The notes: generated by a model not told the origin, from the letters alone. DNA of 64,000 bases from Planomonospora sp. ID82291 (GCF_015711645.1 NZ_JABTEX010000003.1:682001-746000), one strand, 5' to 3'; positions 17,100 through 27,999 are shown, counted from the stretch's first letter. Translations and numbers: made by a program.

Positions 17100-18293
17100 C
17101 TACGGGGCCCGTCCGCCGGGCGGGCGGCTCCAGGGGGCCGCCCCGTTCTCCTGCCCTCCGGCCGGGACCGCCGCCGCGGGGAAGCTGCGGCGGGCCTCGG
17201 CCATGCACTGCAGCAGCGCGTACTGCTCCTCGTCGAAGGTCCGCTCGCCGATCGTCCGGTGCGCGGCCCGCTCGTGGAGCAGGCCGAGCTCGGTGGCGGC
17301 GAGCTGGTAGTCGGTCATCGCCCGCAGCCCGGCGCGCCCGCCGTTCGTCCTGGCCCAGTGCCGGGCCTGGCGGCGGCCGGGCAGCGAGGAGAGCATGTAG
17401 ACGTCCTGCGGGCCCACCAGCCCGGTCGCCTGGTAGGCGGGCAGGTAGGTCTGGATCAGGCCGACGATGCGCCTGCGGTCGCGGACCACCACGCCGATGA
17501 GCACCAGCAGCACGGTCATCAGCAGCAGGTAGGCGCCGGCCAGCCCGGTGAACCCGGCGTAGAGCGTGAAGCCGTTCCAGATGCCGTGCAGCAGCATCGC
17601 GCCGACCCAGCCCGCCGCGATGACGCCCACCTGCCCCGGGCGGTGGCGCTGGGCGGCGTAGGCCACCGCGATGCCGATCATCGAGGTGAACAGCGGGTGC
17701 GCGAACGGCGAGAGCACGCCGCGCAGCACGGCGGTCACCGCCAGGCCCTGCGCGCCGGTGTCGCCGAGGGCGCTGACGTAGTAGCTGACGTTCTCGCTCA
17801 TGGCGAAGCCGAGGCCGACCATGCTGGCGTAGATGACGCCGTCGGTGGGCCCGTCCAGCTCCGCCCGCCGGAACCTGAGCAGGCCCAGCAGCACCAGGCC
17901 CTTCATCGTCTCCTCGACCAGCGGGGCGCCGAACGTCGCGGCGAGGTTGCGCGCCTCGGTCTGCTCGAGCATCGCGGACTGCCAGAGGTAGAGCAGGTTC
18001 AGGGAGTTGACCACGCCCGCCACCAGGACGGCCACGCCCGCTCCCCAGCCGAAGGCGAAGACCAGGTTGCCGCGCGGCTCGGGTTCCATCCGGTCCAGCG
18101 CGAGCACCGCGGCCAGCAGCACCGGGACCGGGGCCAGCGCCAGCGCCAGCGCGATGAGGAAGTGCACCGGGTCGCCGTGGCGCAGGTCGAAGGAGAACGA
18201 CACCAGCGCGCACAGCCCGGTCGCGACGAGCCCGGCGATCAGCCCGACGGACGGGCGGTCCTTGAACACCCATCGGGGATCGCGGCTCGCCAT
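17100..18293 (-). CDS. PrsW-family intramembrane metalloprotease
   Basis: Polytopic protein of 397 aa in the PrsW/M82 family. The putative metal-binding residues are visible: EE in LVEETMKGLVL, MSENVSYY, HPLFTSMIGIAVAY and HGIWNGFTL, spread over about eight hydrophobic segments; a soluble C-terminal part (about 290-397) follows. In Bacillus PrsW cleaves an anti-sigma factor; the substrate here is unknown. ATG 18293 (MASRDPRWVFKD) was chosen over an upstream start lacking homology. It converges with the SanA-like gene, whose stop lies four bases away. Confidence 0.88.
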   Translation of the reverse strand: MASRDPRWVFKDRPSVGLIAGLVATGLCALVSFSFDLRHGDPVHFLIALALALAPVPVLLAAVLALDRMEPEPRGNLVFAFGWGAGVAVLVAGVVNSLNLLYLWQSAMLEQTEARNLAATFGAPLVEETMKGLVLLGLLRFRRAELDGPTDGVIYASMVGLGFAMSENVSYYVSALGDTGAQGLAVTAVLRGVLSPFAHPLFTSMIGIAVAYAAQRHRPGQVGVIAAGWVGAMLLHGIWNGFTLYAGFTGLAGAYLLLMTVLLVLIGVVVRDRRRIVGLIQTYLPAYQATGLVGPQDVYMLSSLPGRRQARHWARTNGGRAGLRAMTDYQLAATELGLLHERAAHRTIGERTFDEEQYALLQCMAEARRSFPAAAVPAGGQENGAAPWSRPPGGRAP

Positions 18294-18398
18294 GGGGCAA
18301 CGGTAACCGATCGGCCGGAGGCTGTCCCCCGGCCACCCGTCCACCTGCGGTCATGCCGGTGCAGGCCGCCGGCCGGGGCGCTGCCGGACACCGCCGGC

Positions 18399-19352
18399 TC
18401 AGACGAGCATCGAGTCGATCGCGACGGCGAGGAAGAGCAGCGCCAGGTAGGCGTTGGACCAGTGGAAGAAGCGCATCGGCCGCAGGTCCACCCCGGTCTT
18501 GCCCGCGTTGACCCGGCCCAGCAGGCTGTGCACCTCCCACAGGCAGGCGGCGCCGAGCACGGCGGCCACCGCCGGGTAGAGCGGGGTGGTGCCCGCCAGC
18601 GGCCACAGCAGCAGCGAGCAGAGCACGGTCGCCCAGGTGTAGACGATGCTCTCCAGCACCACGCGGCGCTCGGTGGCGACCACCGGGAGCATCGGGACCT
18701 TCGCCGCGGCGTAGTCCTCCTTGTAGCGCATGGCCAGGGTCCAGGTGTGCGGGGGCGTCCAGAAGAACACCACGCCGAACAGCACCACGGGGGCCCAGTC
18801 CAGGCGGCCGGTGACCCCGGCCCAGCCGATCAGCACCGGCATGCAGCCGGCGATGCCGCCCCACACCACGTTCTGGGCGGTGCGCCGCTTGAGGACCATC
18901 GAGTAGACGAGGACGTAGAAGAGGTTCGCGGCGAGCGAGAGCCCGGCGGCGAGCCAGTTCACCGTCAGCCCGAGGCCGAGGGTCGACACGGCGCCGAGGA
19001 CGAGGCCGAAGACCAGCGCGTTGCCGGGCGGCACCTGGTCGCGCGCCAGGGGGCGGCGGCGGGTGCGGCGCATCGCGGCGTCGATGTCGCGGTCGATGTA
19101 GCAGTTCAGCGCGTTGGCGCTGCCCGCCGAGAGGGTGCCGAACACCAGCGTGTTGACGGCGGTCCAGAGCGGCGGCAGGCCCTTGGCGGCCAGGAACATC
19201 ACCGGCAGCGTGGTGATCAGCAGCAGCTCGATGATCCGCGGCTTGGTCAGCGCGACGTAGGCCTTGACCACGTCGCCGAGCGAGCGCGGCGCGTCGTCCG
19301 GCGCCGCGCCCTCCTGGAGCGGGGCCGTCGGTTGCTTGTCGGTCAGCACCAT
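18399..19352 (-). CDS. ctaB: Protoheme IX farnesyltransferase (heme O synthase)
   Basis: UbiA-superfamily prenyltransferase of 317 aa that adds a farnesyl group to protoheme IX to make heme O, the substrate of CtaA. The prenyl-diphosphate site [20 protein letters not shown] and the second Asp-rich loop ([16 protein letters not shown]) are present with about nine TM helices. The order ctaA ... ctaB followed by a divergent tkt is conserved in many actinobacteria. Confidence 0.95.
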   Translation of the reverse strand: MVLTDKQPTAPLQEGAAPDDAPRSLGDVVKAYVALTKPRIIELLLITTLPVMFLAAKGLPPLWTAVNTLVFGTLSAGSANALNCYIDRDIDAAMRRTRRRPLARDQVPPGNALVFGLVLGAVSTLGLGLTVNWLAAGLSLAANLFYVLVYSMVLKRRTAQNVVWGGIAGCMPVLIGWAGVTGRLDWAPVVLFGVVFFWTPPHTWTLAMRYKEDYAAAKVPMLPVVATERRVVLESIVYTWATVLCSLLLWPLAGTTPLYPAVAAVLGAACLWEVHSLLGRVNAGKTGVDLRPMRFFHWSNAYLALLFLAVAIDSMLV

Positions 19353-19720
19353 CTAGGGCGCTTCCAGCACGTGCGGGGTCAACTGCTCAACCTCGTGATC
19401 GACGACGCGGATCCGTGAATGCGGGCACCAGCCAGCGTGTGGACTCACTGTAGTTGCAGCGGGGGGCGGTCCCGGCACGGGGGTGCGAAGGCCTCCGGCG
19501 AGTCCCCCGTGCGGCCCGCGCCGGGGCCCCGGCGAGGCCCCCGCTCCGGCCCGCAGTGGGACGCCTCTCACTGGGTAGGTCATCGGTGCTGCTCACAACT
19601 CCCGTGACCGCGCTCCGGCTGGGCCTACGCCACGGTAGCAAGGTCGAACCGTTAGGGTCCGTTGTGGGCGGGAAATGCCAACCGGCGCCACCGATACGAC
19701 TAGATCCGGAGATCGAGCAC
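19353..19720. other. Divergent intergenic region between ctaB and tkt
   Basis: 368 bp with no convincing gene. It should hold the ctaB promoter and the promoter and leader of the tkt-tal-pgi-zwf-opcA operon. The middle part is a GC-only stretch rich in short GGCCC/GGGCC inverted repeats; no known operator was recognised. Confidence 0.4.
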
Positions 19721-21832
19721 TTGAGCAGCGAACTCGTGCCAGCCCTCGAATGGACCGACCTGGACCGCCGTGCGGTCGACGTCGTCCGGGCCCTGGCGAT
19801 GGACGCGGTAGAGAAGGCGGGGTCGGGCCACCCCGGCACCGCGATGAGCCTGGCCCCCGCCGCATACCTGCTTTTCCAGCACGTGATGCGACACGACCCC
19901 TCCGACCCGGCCTGGGCCGGCCGGGACCGTTTCGTGCTGTCCTGCGGCCACTCCAGCCTGACCCTGTACATCCAGCTCTACCTGTCGGGCTACGGCCTCA
20001 CCCTGCACGACCTGGAGATGCTGCGCCAGTGGGAGAGCCTGACCCCGGGCCACCCCGAGCACGGCCACACCGCCGGCGTGGAGACCACCACCGGCCCGCT
20101 CGGCCAGGGCATCGGCAACGCGGTCGGCATGGCGATGGCCGCCCGCCGCGAGCGCGGCCTGTTCGACCCGGACACCGCGCCGGGCGCCTCGCCGTTCGAC
20201 CACATGGTCTGGTGCATCGCCTCCGAGGGCGACATCGAGGAGGGCATCAGCCACGAGGTCAGCGCCCTGGCCGGCCACCAGAAGCTGGGCAACCTGGTCG
20301 TCGTCTTCGACAGCAACCACATCTCCATCGAGGACGACACCCAGATCGCGCTGAGCGAGGACGTCCTGGCCCGCTACGAGGCCTACGGCTGGCACGTGCA
20401 GACCGTCGACTGGACCCGGACGGGCGACTACGTCGAGGACGTCCAGGAGCTGTACGACGCGCTGGAGGCGGCCCGCGCCGTCACCGACAAGCCGTCCTTC
20501 ATCCGGCTGCGGACCGTCATCGGCTGGCCCTCGCCCGGCAAGCAGAACACCGGCAAGATCCACGGCGCGGCGCTCGGCGAGGAGGAGGTCGCCGCGACCA
20601 AGAAGGCCATGGGCATGGACCCGGCCACGTCCTTCGACGTCCCGGCCGAGGTGCTGGAGCACGCCCGCCGCGTCGTCCAGCGCGGCCGCGCCGCGCGCGC
20701 CGAGTGGGACAAGGCCTACGCCTCCTGGCGGGAGTCCGCCCCCGAGCGCGCCGAGCTGTTCGACCGGGTCTCCCGGCGGGAGCTCCCCGACGGCTGGCAC
20801 AAGGCGCTGCCGGCCTTCGAGGCCGGCTCCTCGGTGGCCACCCGCAAGGCCTCCGGCGAGGTGCTCAGCGCGCTCGCTCCGGTCCTGCCCGAGCTGTGGG
20901 GCGGCTCGGCCGACCTGGCCGAGTCCAACAACACCACGATGAAGGGCGAGCCGTCCTTCATCCCCGAGGAGCACCAGACCAAGGCCTTCCCGGGCGGCCC
21001 CTACGGCCGGACGCTGCACTTCGGCATCCGCGAGCACGGCATGGGCGCGATCCTCAACGGCATCGCGCTGCACGGCGGCACCCGCCCCTACGGCGGCACG
21101 TTCCTGGTCTTCAGCGACTACATGCGCCCGGCCGTACGGCTGGCGGCGCTGATGAAGCTGCCGGTCACCTACGTGTGGACGCACGACTCCATCGGCCTGG
21201 GCGAGGACGGCCCGACCCACCAGCCGGTCGAGCACCTGTGGTCGCTGCGCGCGATCCCGGGCCTGGACGTGGTCCGCCCGGCGGACGCCAACGAGACCGC
21301 CGCCGCGTGGCGGGCCGTGCTGGAGCACACCGACCGCCCGGCCGCGCTGGCGCTGACCCGGCAGAACCTGCCGGTCTACGAGGGCACCGCCGACCCCGGC
21401 AAGGTCGCCAAGGGCGGTTACGTCCTGCAGGACGCCTCCGACGGCCAGCCCCGGGTGATCCTGATCGCCACCGGCTCGGAGGTCGAGCTGGCCGTCGAGG
21501 CGCGCACGGCCCTGGAGGCCGAGGGCGTGCCGACGCGGGTCGTGTCGATGCCGTGCGTCGAGTGGTTCCAGGCCCAGGACGCCGCCTACCGGCAGACCGT
21601 GCTGCCGCCCGCGGTGCGCGCGCGCGTCGCCGTGGAGGCGGGCATCGCGCTGGGCTGGCGGGAGTTCGTCGGAGACGACGGAGTGGTGGTGAGCCTGGAG
21701 CACTTCGGCGCGTCGGCCCCCTACCGCACCCTCTTCCAGCAGTTCGGCCTCACCGCCGAGCGCGTGGTGGCCGCAGCGAAGGGAAGCCTCGCGAAGACCG
21801 GGGCCGACAAGGGCGAGACGACGGGAAACTGA
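19721..21832 (+). CDS. tkt: Transketolase
   Basis: Thiamine-diphosphate enzyme of 703 aa that transfers two-carbon ketol units in the non-oxidative pentose phosphate pathway. Visible are [16 protein letters not shown], the TPP-binding region ([24 protein letters not shown] then [12 protein letters not shown]) and the C-terminal half with [10 protein letters not shown] and [19 protein letters not shown]. Start taken as TTG 19721 ([11 protein letters not shown]), because it matches family length and has GGAG nine bases upstream; longer frames have no homology. First gene of the pentose-phosphate operon. Confidence 0.95.
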   Translation: MSSELVPALEWTDLDRRAVDVVRALAMDAVEKAGSGHPGTAMSLAPAAYLLFQHVMRHDPSDPAWAGRDRFVLSCGHSSLTLYIQLYLSGYGLTLHDLEMLRQWESLTPGHPEHGHTAGVETTTGPLGQGIGNAVGMAMAARRERGLFDPDTAPGASPFDHMVWCIASEGDIEEGISHEVSALAGHQKLGNLVVVFDSNHISIEDDTQIALSEDVLARYEAYGWHVQTVDWTRTGDYVEDVQELYDALEAARAVTDKPSFIRLRTVIGWPSPGKQNTGKIHGAALGEEEVAATKKAMGMDPATSFDVPAEVLEHARRVVQRGRAARAEWDKAYASWRESAPERAELFDRVSRRELPDGWHKALPAFEAGSSVATRKASGEVLSALAPVLPELWGGSADLAESNNTTMKGEPSFIPEEHQTKAFPGGPYGRTLHFGIREHGMGAILNGIALHGGTRPYGGTFLVFSDYMRPAVRLAALMKLPVTYVWTHDSIGLGEDGPTHQPVEHLWSLRAIPGLDVVRPADANETAAAWRAVLEHTDRPAALALTRQNLPVYEGTADPGKVAKGGYVLQDASDGQPRVILIATGSEVELAVEARTALEAEGVPTRVVSMPCVEWFQAQDAAYRQTVLPPAVRARVAVEAGIALGWREFVGDDGVVVSLEHFGASAPYRTLFQQFGLTAERVVAAAKGSLAKTGADKGETTGN

Positions 21833-21834
21833 TC

Positions 21835-22938
21835 ATGAGCGAGATCCTGAAGAGCCTCTCCGGCCACGGTGTTTCCATCTGGCTGGACGACATCAGCCGC
21901 GAGCGCCTGCGCAGCGGCGACCTTCAGTCCCTCATCCGGGACAAGGGCGTGGTCGGCGTCACCTCCAACCCGACCATCTTCGCCTCGGCGCTGAGCAAGG
22001 GCGACGCCTACGCCACCCAGCTGCACGACCTGGCCGTGCGCGGGGTGGAGGTGGAGGAGGCGGTGCGCGCCATCACCACCTACGACATCCGCTGGGCCGC
22101 CGACGTGCTGCGCCCGGTCTACGACGCCACCGGCGGCGTGGACGGCCGGGTCTCCATCGAGGTGGACCCGCGCCTGGCCCGGAGCACCGACAAGACGATC
22201 GCCGAGGCGCGCGCGCTGTGGTGGATGGTCGACCGGCCCAACCTGTTCATCAAGATCCCGGCGACGGTCGAGGGCCTGCCCGCGATCGCCCAGGCCATCG
22301 GGGAGGGCATCAGCGTCAACGTCACGCTGATCTTCTCCCTGGAGCGCTACCGCGCCGTGATGGACGCCTGGCTGACCGGTCTGGAGCAGGCCAAGGCCGC
22401 CGGCCTCGACCTGGCCGGCATCGAGTCCGTGGCCTCCTTCTTCGTCAGCCGCGTCGACACCGAGATCGACAAGCGCCTGCAGGCGACCGGCGCCCCCGAG
22501 GCCGAGGCGCTCAAGGGCAAGGCCGCGATCGCCAACGCCCGCCTGGCCTTCGCCGCCTTCGAGGAGGTCATGAACTCCCCGCGCTGGCAGGCGCTGCAGG
22601 CCGCCGGGGCGCGTCCCCAGCGTCCGCTGTGGGCCTCCACCGGCACCAAGGACCCGAGCTACCCCGACACCCTCTACGTCGACGAGCTGGTCACCGCCGG
22701 GACGGTCAACACCCTGCCGGAGAAGACCCTCGACGCCGCCGCCGACCACGGCCGGATCACCGGCGACACGATCCGCCCCTTCTACGAGCAGGCCTGGAAC
22801 ACCATGGCCGCGCTCAAGGAGGCCGGGATCGACTACGACGACGTCGTGCGGACGCTGGAGGACGAGGGCGTGGAGAAGTTCGAGGCCTCCTGGAACGAGC
22901 TCCTGGCCACCGTCACCGCCGAACTGCGGAAGGCGTGA
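21835..22938 (+). CDS. tal: Transaldolase
   Basis: Transaldolase of 367 aa, the second non-oxidative pentose phosphate enzyme. The catalytic lysine lies in [28 protein letters not shown] near the N-terminus and [24 protein letters not shown] are family hallmarks of the long actinobacterial type. It starts two bases after the tkt stop, so the genes are translationally linked. Confidence 0.96.
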   Translation: MSEILKSLSGHGVSIWLDDISRERLRSGDLQSLIRDKGVVGVTSNPTIFASALSKGDAYATQLHDLAVRGVEVEEAVRAITTYDIRWAADVLRPVYDATGGVDGRVSIEVDPRLARSTDKTIAEARALWWMVDRPNLFIKIPATVEGLPAIAQAIGEGISVNVTLIFSLERYRAVMDAWLTGLEQAKAAGLDLAGIESVASFFVSRVDTEIDKRLQATGAPEAEALKGKAAIANARLAFAAFEEVMNSPRWQALQAAGARPQRPLWASTGTKDPSYPDTLYVDELVTAGTVNTLPEKTLDAAADHGRITGDTIRPFYEQAWNTMAALKEAGIDYDDVVRTLEDEGVEKFEASWNELLATVTAELRKA

Positions 22939-22943
22939 GTCCC

Positions 22944-24569
22944 ATGGCAGTCTCCGTGACGTTCAACGAGGACCGTCTGGCCGAGCAGGCCGCCGAGGCG
23001 GTCCGGTCCCTCGTCGCCGACGGGGTGCACGAGCGCCTGTCCGCGGGCGACGCCACGCTGTGGGGCGAGGAGGCCCGGGCCGAGGCGGCCGTCCGCCTGG
23101 GCTGGCTCACCCTGCCCCTGACCAGCCGGGAGCTGCTCCCCGAGATCGGCATCCTGGTCGAGCGGGCCCGGGCGCAGGGCCTGGACCACGTGGTCCTGGC
23201 CGGCATGGGCGGCTCCTCGCTCGCCCCCGAGGTCATCTGCGCCAGCGCCGACGTGCCGCTGACGGTGCTCGACACCACCGACCCGGCCCAGGTCGGCCGC
23301 GCCCTGGCCGACCGGCTGGAGCGCACCGTCGTCGTGGTGGCCAGCAAGAGCGGCGGCACGGTCGAGACCGACAGCCACCGCCGGATCTACGAGCAGGCCT
23401 TCCGCGACGCCGGGATCGACCCGGCCGAGCGGATCGTCGTGGTCACCGACCCGGGCTCGCCGCTGGAGCAGTCCGCCATCGAGGCGGGCTACCCGGTCAT
23501 CCTCGCCGACCCCAACGTGGGCGGGCGCTACAGCGCGCTGTCGGCGTTCGGCCTGGTGCCCAGCGCGCTGGCCGGGGCCGACGTGCTGAAGCTGCTCGAC
23601 GACGCCGCCGCGGTGCAGCCGCTGCTGGCGCAGGCCGAGGGCAACCCCGGTCTGGAGCTCGGCGCCGCTCTGGGCGCCGCCGCGCTGGCCGGGCGCGACA
23701 AGCTGGTCCTCGAGGACGGCCTGTCGGAGATCAACGGCCTGCCCGACTGGATCGAGCAGCTGGTCGCCGAGTCCACCGGCAAGTCCGGCAAGGGCATCCT
23801 GCCGATCGTCGGCGCCGACCCCACCGACGCCGACGACGAGCTGGTCGCCGGGATCGACTCCGACGGCTCGGTGACCGTCGCCGGCCCGCTGGGCGCGCAG
23901 TTCCTCGTCTGGGAGTACGCCACCGCGGTCGCCGGCCGGGTCCTGGGCATCGACCCGTTCGACCAGCCGAACGTGACCGAGTCCAAGGAGAACACCAACC
24001 GGCTGCTGGCCGCCGGCGAGCTGCCGGCCGGCGCTCCGGCGCTGGTCGACGGACCCGTCGAGGTGTACGGCGAGGGCCTGGAGGACGCCAAGGACCTGTC
24101 GGAGGTGTTCACCCGGCTGCTGCGGGACATCCCGGACGACGGCGGCTACCTGGCGATCATGGCCTACCTCGACCGGGAGGCGGCCTTCGACGCCCCCGTG
24201 GCCGAGGGCGCCTCGTTCGAGGCCATGACCGACGCGTGGAGCGCGGCCGACCCGGCCACGCTGCGCGGCCTGCTCGCCGTACGCACCGACCGGCCCGTCA
24301 CCTTCGGGTGGGGGCCCCGGTTCCTGCACTCCACCGGCCAGTACCACAAGGGCGGCCCGCAGAACGGCGTGTTCCTGCAGATCACCGGTGCGGTCGAGGC
24401 CGACCTGGACGTGCCGGGCAAGCCGTACACCCTGGGCCGGCTCCAGCTCGCCCAGGCGCTGGGCGACCAGGGCGCGCTGACCGGCCGGGCGCGCCCGACC
24501 GTGCGACTGCACCTGACCGACCGCGCGGCCGGGGTCGCGCGCCTGCTCGCGGCAGCGCGGGAGGTCTGA
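22944..24569 (+). CDS. pgi: Glucose-6-phosphate isomerase (actinobacterial type)
   Basis: 541-aa sugar isomerase interconverting glucose 6-phosphate and fructose 6-phosphate. SIS-domain features include LAGMGGSSLAPEV, SKSGGTVETDSHRR, and the C-terminal PYTLGRLQLAQALGDQGALTGRARPTVRLHL. Being in the zwf operon, it feeds fructose 6-phosphate from the pentose phosphate pathway back into the oxidative branch. The ATG at 22944 is five bases after the tal stop. A pgi copy between tal and zwf is typical of several actinomycete families. Confidence 0.93.
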   Translation: MAVSVTFNEDRLAEQAAEAVRSLVADGVHERLSAGDATLWGEEARAEAAVRLGWLTLPLTSRELLPEIGILVERARAQGLDHVVLAGMGGSSLAPEVICASADVPLTVLDTTDPAQVGRALADRLERTVVVVASKSGGTVETDSHRRIYEQAFRDAGIDPAERIVVVTDPGSPLEQSAIEAGYPVILADPNVGGRYSALSAFGLVPSALAGADVLKLLDDAAAVQPLLAQAEGNPGLELGAALGAAALAGRDKLVLEDGLSEINGLPDWIEQLVAESTGKSGKGILPIVGADPTDADDELVAGIDSDGSVTVAGPLGAQFLVWEYATAVAGRVLGIDPFDQPNVTESKENTNRLLAAGELPAGAPALVDGPVEVYGEGLEDAKDLSEVFTRLLRDIPDDGGYLAIMAYLDREAAFDAPVAEGASFEAMTDAWSAADPATLRGLLAVRTDRPVTFGWGPRFLHSTGQYHKGGPQNGVFLQITGAVEADLDVPGKPYTLGRLQLAQALGDQGALTGRARPTVRLHLTDRAAGVARLLAAAREV

Positions 24570-26177
24570 ATGACCGACCAGGAGCAGGTGGGCACCCCCG
24601 AGGAGTCCGTGGCCGCCGCATCGGCGGCCGCGGTCACCGGCACCACCGAGGAGGTCGTGGCGGCCAACCCGCTGCGCGACCCCCGCGACAAGCGCCTGCC
24701 CCGCGTGGCGGGACCGTGTGTACTGGTCCTGTTCGGCGTGACGGGCGACCTGGCGCGCAAGAAACTGCTCCCGGCGATCTACGACCTGGCGAACCGGGGG
24801 CTGCTGCCCCCGGGCTTCTCCCTGGTCGGTTTCGCCCGCCGCGACTGGGCCGACCAGGACTTCGCGAAGCTGACGTACGACGCGGTCAAGCAGCACGCGC
24901 GCACGCCGTTCCGCGAGGAGGTCTGGAAGCAGTTGTCGGAGGGCGTCTTCTTCTGTCCGGGCGAGTTCACCGACGACGGTGCGTTCGACGCGCTGGCGAT
25001 GATGCTCAAGGAGATCGACGAGACCCGGGGCACCGGCGGCAACTACGGGTTCTACCTGTCGGTGCCGCCGAAGTTCTTCCCGGTCGTGGTCGAGCAGCTC
25101 AAGCGGACCGATCTGGCGCACGGCCCCGCCGGGGCCTGGCGCCGGGTGGTCATCGAGAAGCCGTTCGGGCACGACCTGAAGAGCGCCCACGAGCTCAACG
25201 CGATCACCAGCGCGGTCTTCCCGGAGAGCTCGGTGTTCCGCATCGACCACTACCTGGGCAAGGAGACCGTCCAGAACGTCATGGCGCTGCGCTTCGCCAA
25301 CAACCTGTTCGAGCCGATCTGGAACCGCGGGTACGTCGACCACGTCCAGATCACGATGGCCGAGGACATCGGCATCGGCGGCCGGGCGGGCTACTACGAC
25401 GGCATCGGCGCGGCCCGCGACGTGATCCAGAACCACCTGCTCCAGCTGCTGGCGCTGGTCGCGATGGAGGACCCGACCTCCTTCGACGCCGACTCGCTGC
25501 GCCGGGAGAAGGAGAAGGTGCTCAAGGCGGTGCAGCTCCCGCACGACCTGTCGCTGGCCACCGCCCGCGGGCGGTACGCCGCGGGCTGGCAGGGCGGTGA
25601 GCCGGTCGTCGGCTACGTCGAGGAGGAGGGCATCCCCGCCGACTCCATCACCGAGACCTACGCCGCGATCAAGCTGGAGATCGCCAACCGCCGCTGGGCG
25701 GGGGTGCCGTTCTACCTGCGCACCGGCAAGCGGCTGGGCCGCCGGACGACCGAGGTCGCCGTGGTGTTCCAGAAGGCGCCGCACCTGCCGTTCAGCAAGG
25801 ACGACACCGAGATCCTGGGGCACAACGCCCTGGTCATCCGGGTCCAGCCGGACGAGGGCATCACCGTGCGGTTCGGCTCCAAGGTGCCGGGCACCGCGAT
25901 GGAGGTCCGGGACGTCTCGATGGACTTCGCCTACGGCGAGTCGTTCATGGAGTCCTCCCCCGAGGCCTACGAGCGGCTGCTGCTGGACGTGCTGATCGGC
26001 GACCCGCCGCTCTTCCCGCACCAGCGCGAGGTGGAGCTGTCGTGGAAGATCCTCGACCCGATCGAGGAGTTCTGGGCCTCGCAGGGCCCGCCGGAGGAGT
26101 ATCCGGCGGGCAGCTGGGGCCCGGCCTCGGCCGACGCGATGATGGCCCGCGACGGACGCGTCTGGAGGAGGCTCTAA
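24570..26177 (+). CDS. zwf: Glucose-6-phosphate 1-dehydrogenase
   Basis: 535-aa NADP-linked dehydrogenase that starts the oxidative pentose phosphate branch. Nucleotide-binding GVTGDLARKKLLPAIYDL, the active-site RIDHYLGKETVQN and VIEKPFGHDL are intact. The first 45 residues are an acidic, Ala-rich extension. The ATG directly follows the pgi stop. It is expected to work with OpcA, encoded next. Confidence 0.97.
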   Translation: MTDQEQVGTPEESVAAASAAAVTGTTEEVVAANPLRDPRDKRLPRVAGPCVLVLFGVTGDLARKKLLPAIYDLANRGLLPPGFSLVGFARRDWADQDFAKLTYDAVKQHARTPFREEVWKQLSEGVFFCPGEFTDDGAFDALAMMLKEIDETRGTGGNYGFYLSVPPKFFPVVVEQLKRTDLAHGPAGAWRRVVIEKPFGHDLKSAHELNAITSAVFPESSVFRIDHYLGKETVQNVMALRFANNLFEPIWNRGYVDHVQITMAEDIGIGGRAGYYDGIGAARDVIQNHLLQLLALVAMEDPTSFDADSLRREKEKVLKAVQLPHDLSLATARGRYAAGWQGGEPVVGYVEEEGIPADSITETYAAIKLEIANRRWAGVPFYLRTGKRLGRRTTEVAVVFQKAPHLPFSKDDTEILGHNALVIRVQPDEGITVRFGSKVPGTAMEVRDVSMDFAYGESFMESSPEAYERLLLDVLIGDPPLFPHQREVELSWKILDPIEEFWASQGPPEEYPAGSWGPASADAMMARDGRVWRRL

Positions 26178-26179
26178 CG

Positions 26180-27091
26180 ATGACGAGCTTCATGCTCACC
26201 GACACCACCGCGTCGAAGATCTCCTCCCAGCTCACCCATCTGCGCCACCAGCTGGGCAGCCCGGCGGTCGGCATGGTGCTGACCCTGGTGGTGCTCTGCG
26301 ACGAGGGCAGCCAGTACGACGCGGTGCGCGCCGCGACCGAGGCGGCCCGCGAGCACCCCTCGCGGATCCTGGTCGTCATCACCCGCGGCGCCGACGAGCC
26401 GAACCGGCTCGACGCGGAGCTGCGGGTCGGCGAGAGCACGCCGGGCGAGGTGATCCTGCTCCGGCTGTACGGCGAGCTGACCCGGCACGCCGACTCGGTG
26501 GTCAGCCCTCTGCTGCTCACCGACACGCCGGTGGTCGCCTGGTGGCCGGGGGAGTCCCCGGAGGTGCCCGCCGAGGACCCGGTCGGGGCGCTCGCCCAGC
26601 GCCGGATCGTCGACGCCCGTGCGGCGACGCCGTCGGTGCGGGCGATCGCGAGCCGGGCCCGGGCCTACGTGCCGGGCGACACCGATCTGGCGTGGACCCG
26701 GCTGACGCCGTGGCGGAGCCTGCTGGCCGCCGCGTTCGACCAGCCGGTGGGCAAGGTCAAGAGGGGCCTGGTGGAGGGCTCGCCCGACCACTCCAGCGCC
26801 CCGCTGCTGGCCGCCTGGCTCGGTGAGCGGCTGGGCGCCCCGATGAAGGTGGCGGAGTCCGGCGGCCCCGGCCTGACGGCGGTCAGGCTGACCACCGCCG
26901 AGGGCGACATCGTCATCAGCCGCTCCGACGCGCGGCTGGCCACGCTGTCGCGCCCGGGGCAGCCGAACCGCCAGGTGGCCCTGACCCGGCGGCCGACGGC
27001 GGAACTGCTCGCCGAGGAGCTGCGCCGGCTGGACCCGGACGAGGTCTACGAGGCGGCGATCCGGCGGGTCGCCCGCACGCACAAGTCCTGA
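26180..27091 (+). CDS. opcA: Glucose-6-phosphate dehydrogenase assembly protein OpcA
   Basis: 303-aa OpcA, the actinobacterial and cyanobacterial partner needed for full G6PDH activity and redox control. The sequence TPVVAWWPGESPEVPAEDPVGALAQRRIVDA and DLAWTRLTPWRSLLAAAFDQP is characteristic. ATG 26180 is two bases after the zwf stop, with GGAGGAGG inside the zwf end as ribosome site. Followed by a strong terminator-like hairpin. Confidence 0.95.
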   Translation: MTSFMLTDTTASKISSQLTHLRHQLGSPAVGMVLTLVVLCDEGSQYDAVRAATEAAREHPSRILVVITRGADEPNRLDAELRVGESTPGEVILLRLYGELTRHADSVVSPLLLTDTPVVAWWPGESPEVPAEDPVGALAQRRIVDARAATPSVRAIASRARAYVPGDTDLAWTRLTPWRSLLAAAFDQPVGKVKRGLVEGSPDHSSAPLLAAWLGERLGAPMKVAESGGPGLTAVRLTTAEGDIVISRSDARLATLSRPGQPNRQVALTRRPTAELLAEELRRLDPDEVYEAAIRRVARTHKS

Positions 27092-27132
27092 CGGGAGGGC
27101 GTCCCGCGGCCGGTCCGCGGGACGCCCTCCCG
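27092..27132 (+). terminator. Hairpin terminator after opcA
   Basis: An 18-bp perfect stem (27092-27109 with 27115-27132) and a five-base loop begin directly at the end of opcA. There is no U tract, but the stem is long enough for a GC-rich actinomycete terminator. It could end or attenuate the tkt-opcA transcript before pgl. Confidence 0.75.
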
Positions 27133-27222
27133 CCGGGTCCCGCGGCTCCGGGCCTTCCGGTTCCTCCGCGACCCCGCGACCCCCGCGGGTCTTCCGATTC
27201 CTCGAATCAGAGAGAGCGCGCT

Positions 27223-27999
27223 GTGAGTGTTCCCAACGTCGTCGTCCACCGCGACGCCGACATGCTGGCCAAGGCCGTCGCCGCCCGGGTGATCACCCGT
27301 CTGGTCGACGCGCAGTCGGCCACGGGCTCGGCCTCCCTGGTCCTGACCGGCGGCACCGTGGGCATCGCCACCCTGGCCGAGATCGCCGCCAGCCCGGCCC
27401 GCGACGCCGTCGACTGGCGCAACCTGGACGTCTGGTGGGGCGACGAGCGCTTCCTGCCCTCCGGCGACCCCGACCGCAACGAGACGGGCGCCCGCGCGGC
27501 GCTGCTGGACCACGTCGACCTCGACCCGGCGCGCGTGCACGTGATGCGCGGCCCCGACGCCGGGCTGACCGCCGAGGAGTCGGCGGACGCCTACGCCGAG
27601 GAGCTGCGCCGCGCCGCCCGGCCCGAGGACCACGGCCCGGCGCCCTCCTTCGACGTGCTGCTGCTGGGCATGGGCCCGGACGCCCACGTGGCCTCGCTGT
27701 TCCCGGAGATGCCCGCGCTGTACGACACCCGGCCCGCGGTCGCGGTGCACGGCTCCCCCAAGCCGCCGCCCACCCGGATCTCGCTGACGATGCCGGTCAT
27801 CCGGGGCGCGCGCGAGGTGTGGGTGGTCGCGGCGGGCGCGGACAAGGCGGGAGCCGTACGGCTGGCGCTGTCGGACGACTCGGGACCGGTGCAGGTCCCG
27901 GCGGCCGGCGCCCGGGGGCGGCGGCGCACCCTGTTCCTGCTGGACCGCGCCTCCGCGGCGAAGATCCCCGCCTCCCTGAGCCGGATCTCCTCTCCCTGA
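27223..27999 (+). CDS. pgl: 6-phosphogluconolactonase
   Basis: DevB-type lactonase of 258 aa hydrolysing 6-phosphogluconolactone, the product of Zwf. Recognisable parts are LTGGTVGIATLAEI, VDWRNLDVWWGDERFLP, DPDRNETGARAALLDHV and LLLGMGPDAHVASLFPE. Starts at GTG 27223. It is separated from opcA by the 18-bp-stem hairpin and 90 bases, so it may have its own promoter. Confidence 0.95.
   Translation: MSVPNVVVHRDADMLAKAVAARVITRLVDAQSATGSASLVLTGGTVGIATLAEIAASPARDAVDWRNLDVWWGDERFLPSGDPDRNETGARAALLDHVDLDPARVHVMRGPDAGLTAEESADAYAEELRRAARPEDHGPAPSFDVLLLGMGPDAHVASLFPEMPALYDTRPAVAVHGSPKPPPTRISLTMPVIRGAREVWVVAAGADKAGAVRLALSDDSGPVQVPAAGARGRRRTLFLLDRASAAKIPASLSRISSP

Noticed and set aside
15298-19352. ctaA and ctaB as one operon
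   Set aside because: They are on opposite strands with two genes between them; only their pathway links them.
22833-26021. A 1062-codon minus-strand open frame opposite tal-pgi-zwf
   Set aside because: Antisense shadow of three highly conserved metabolic genes.
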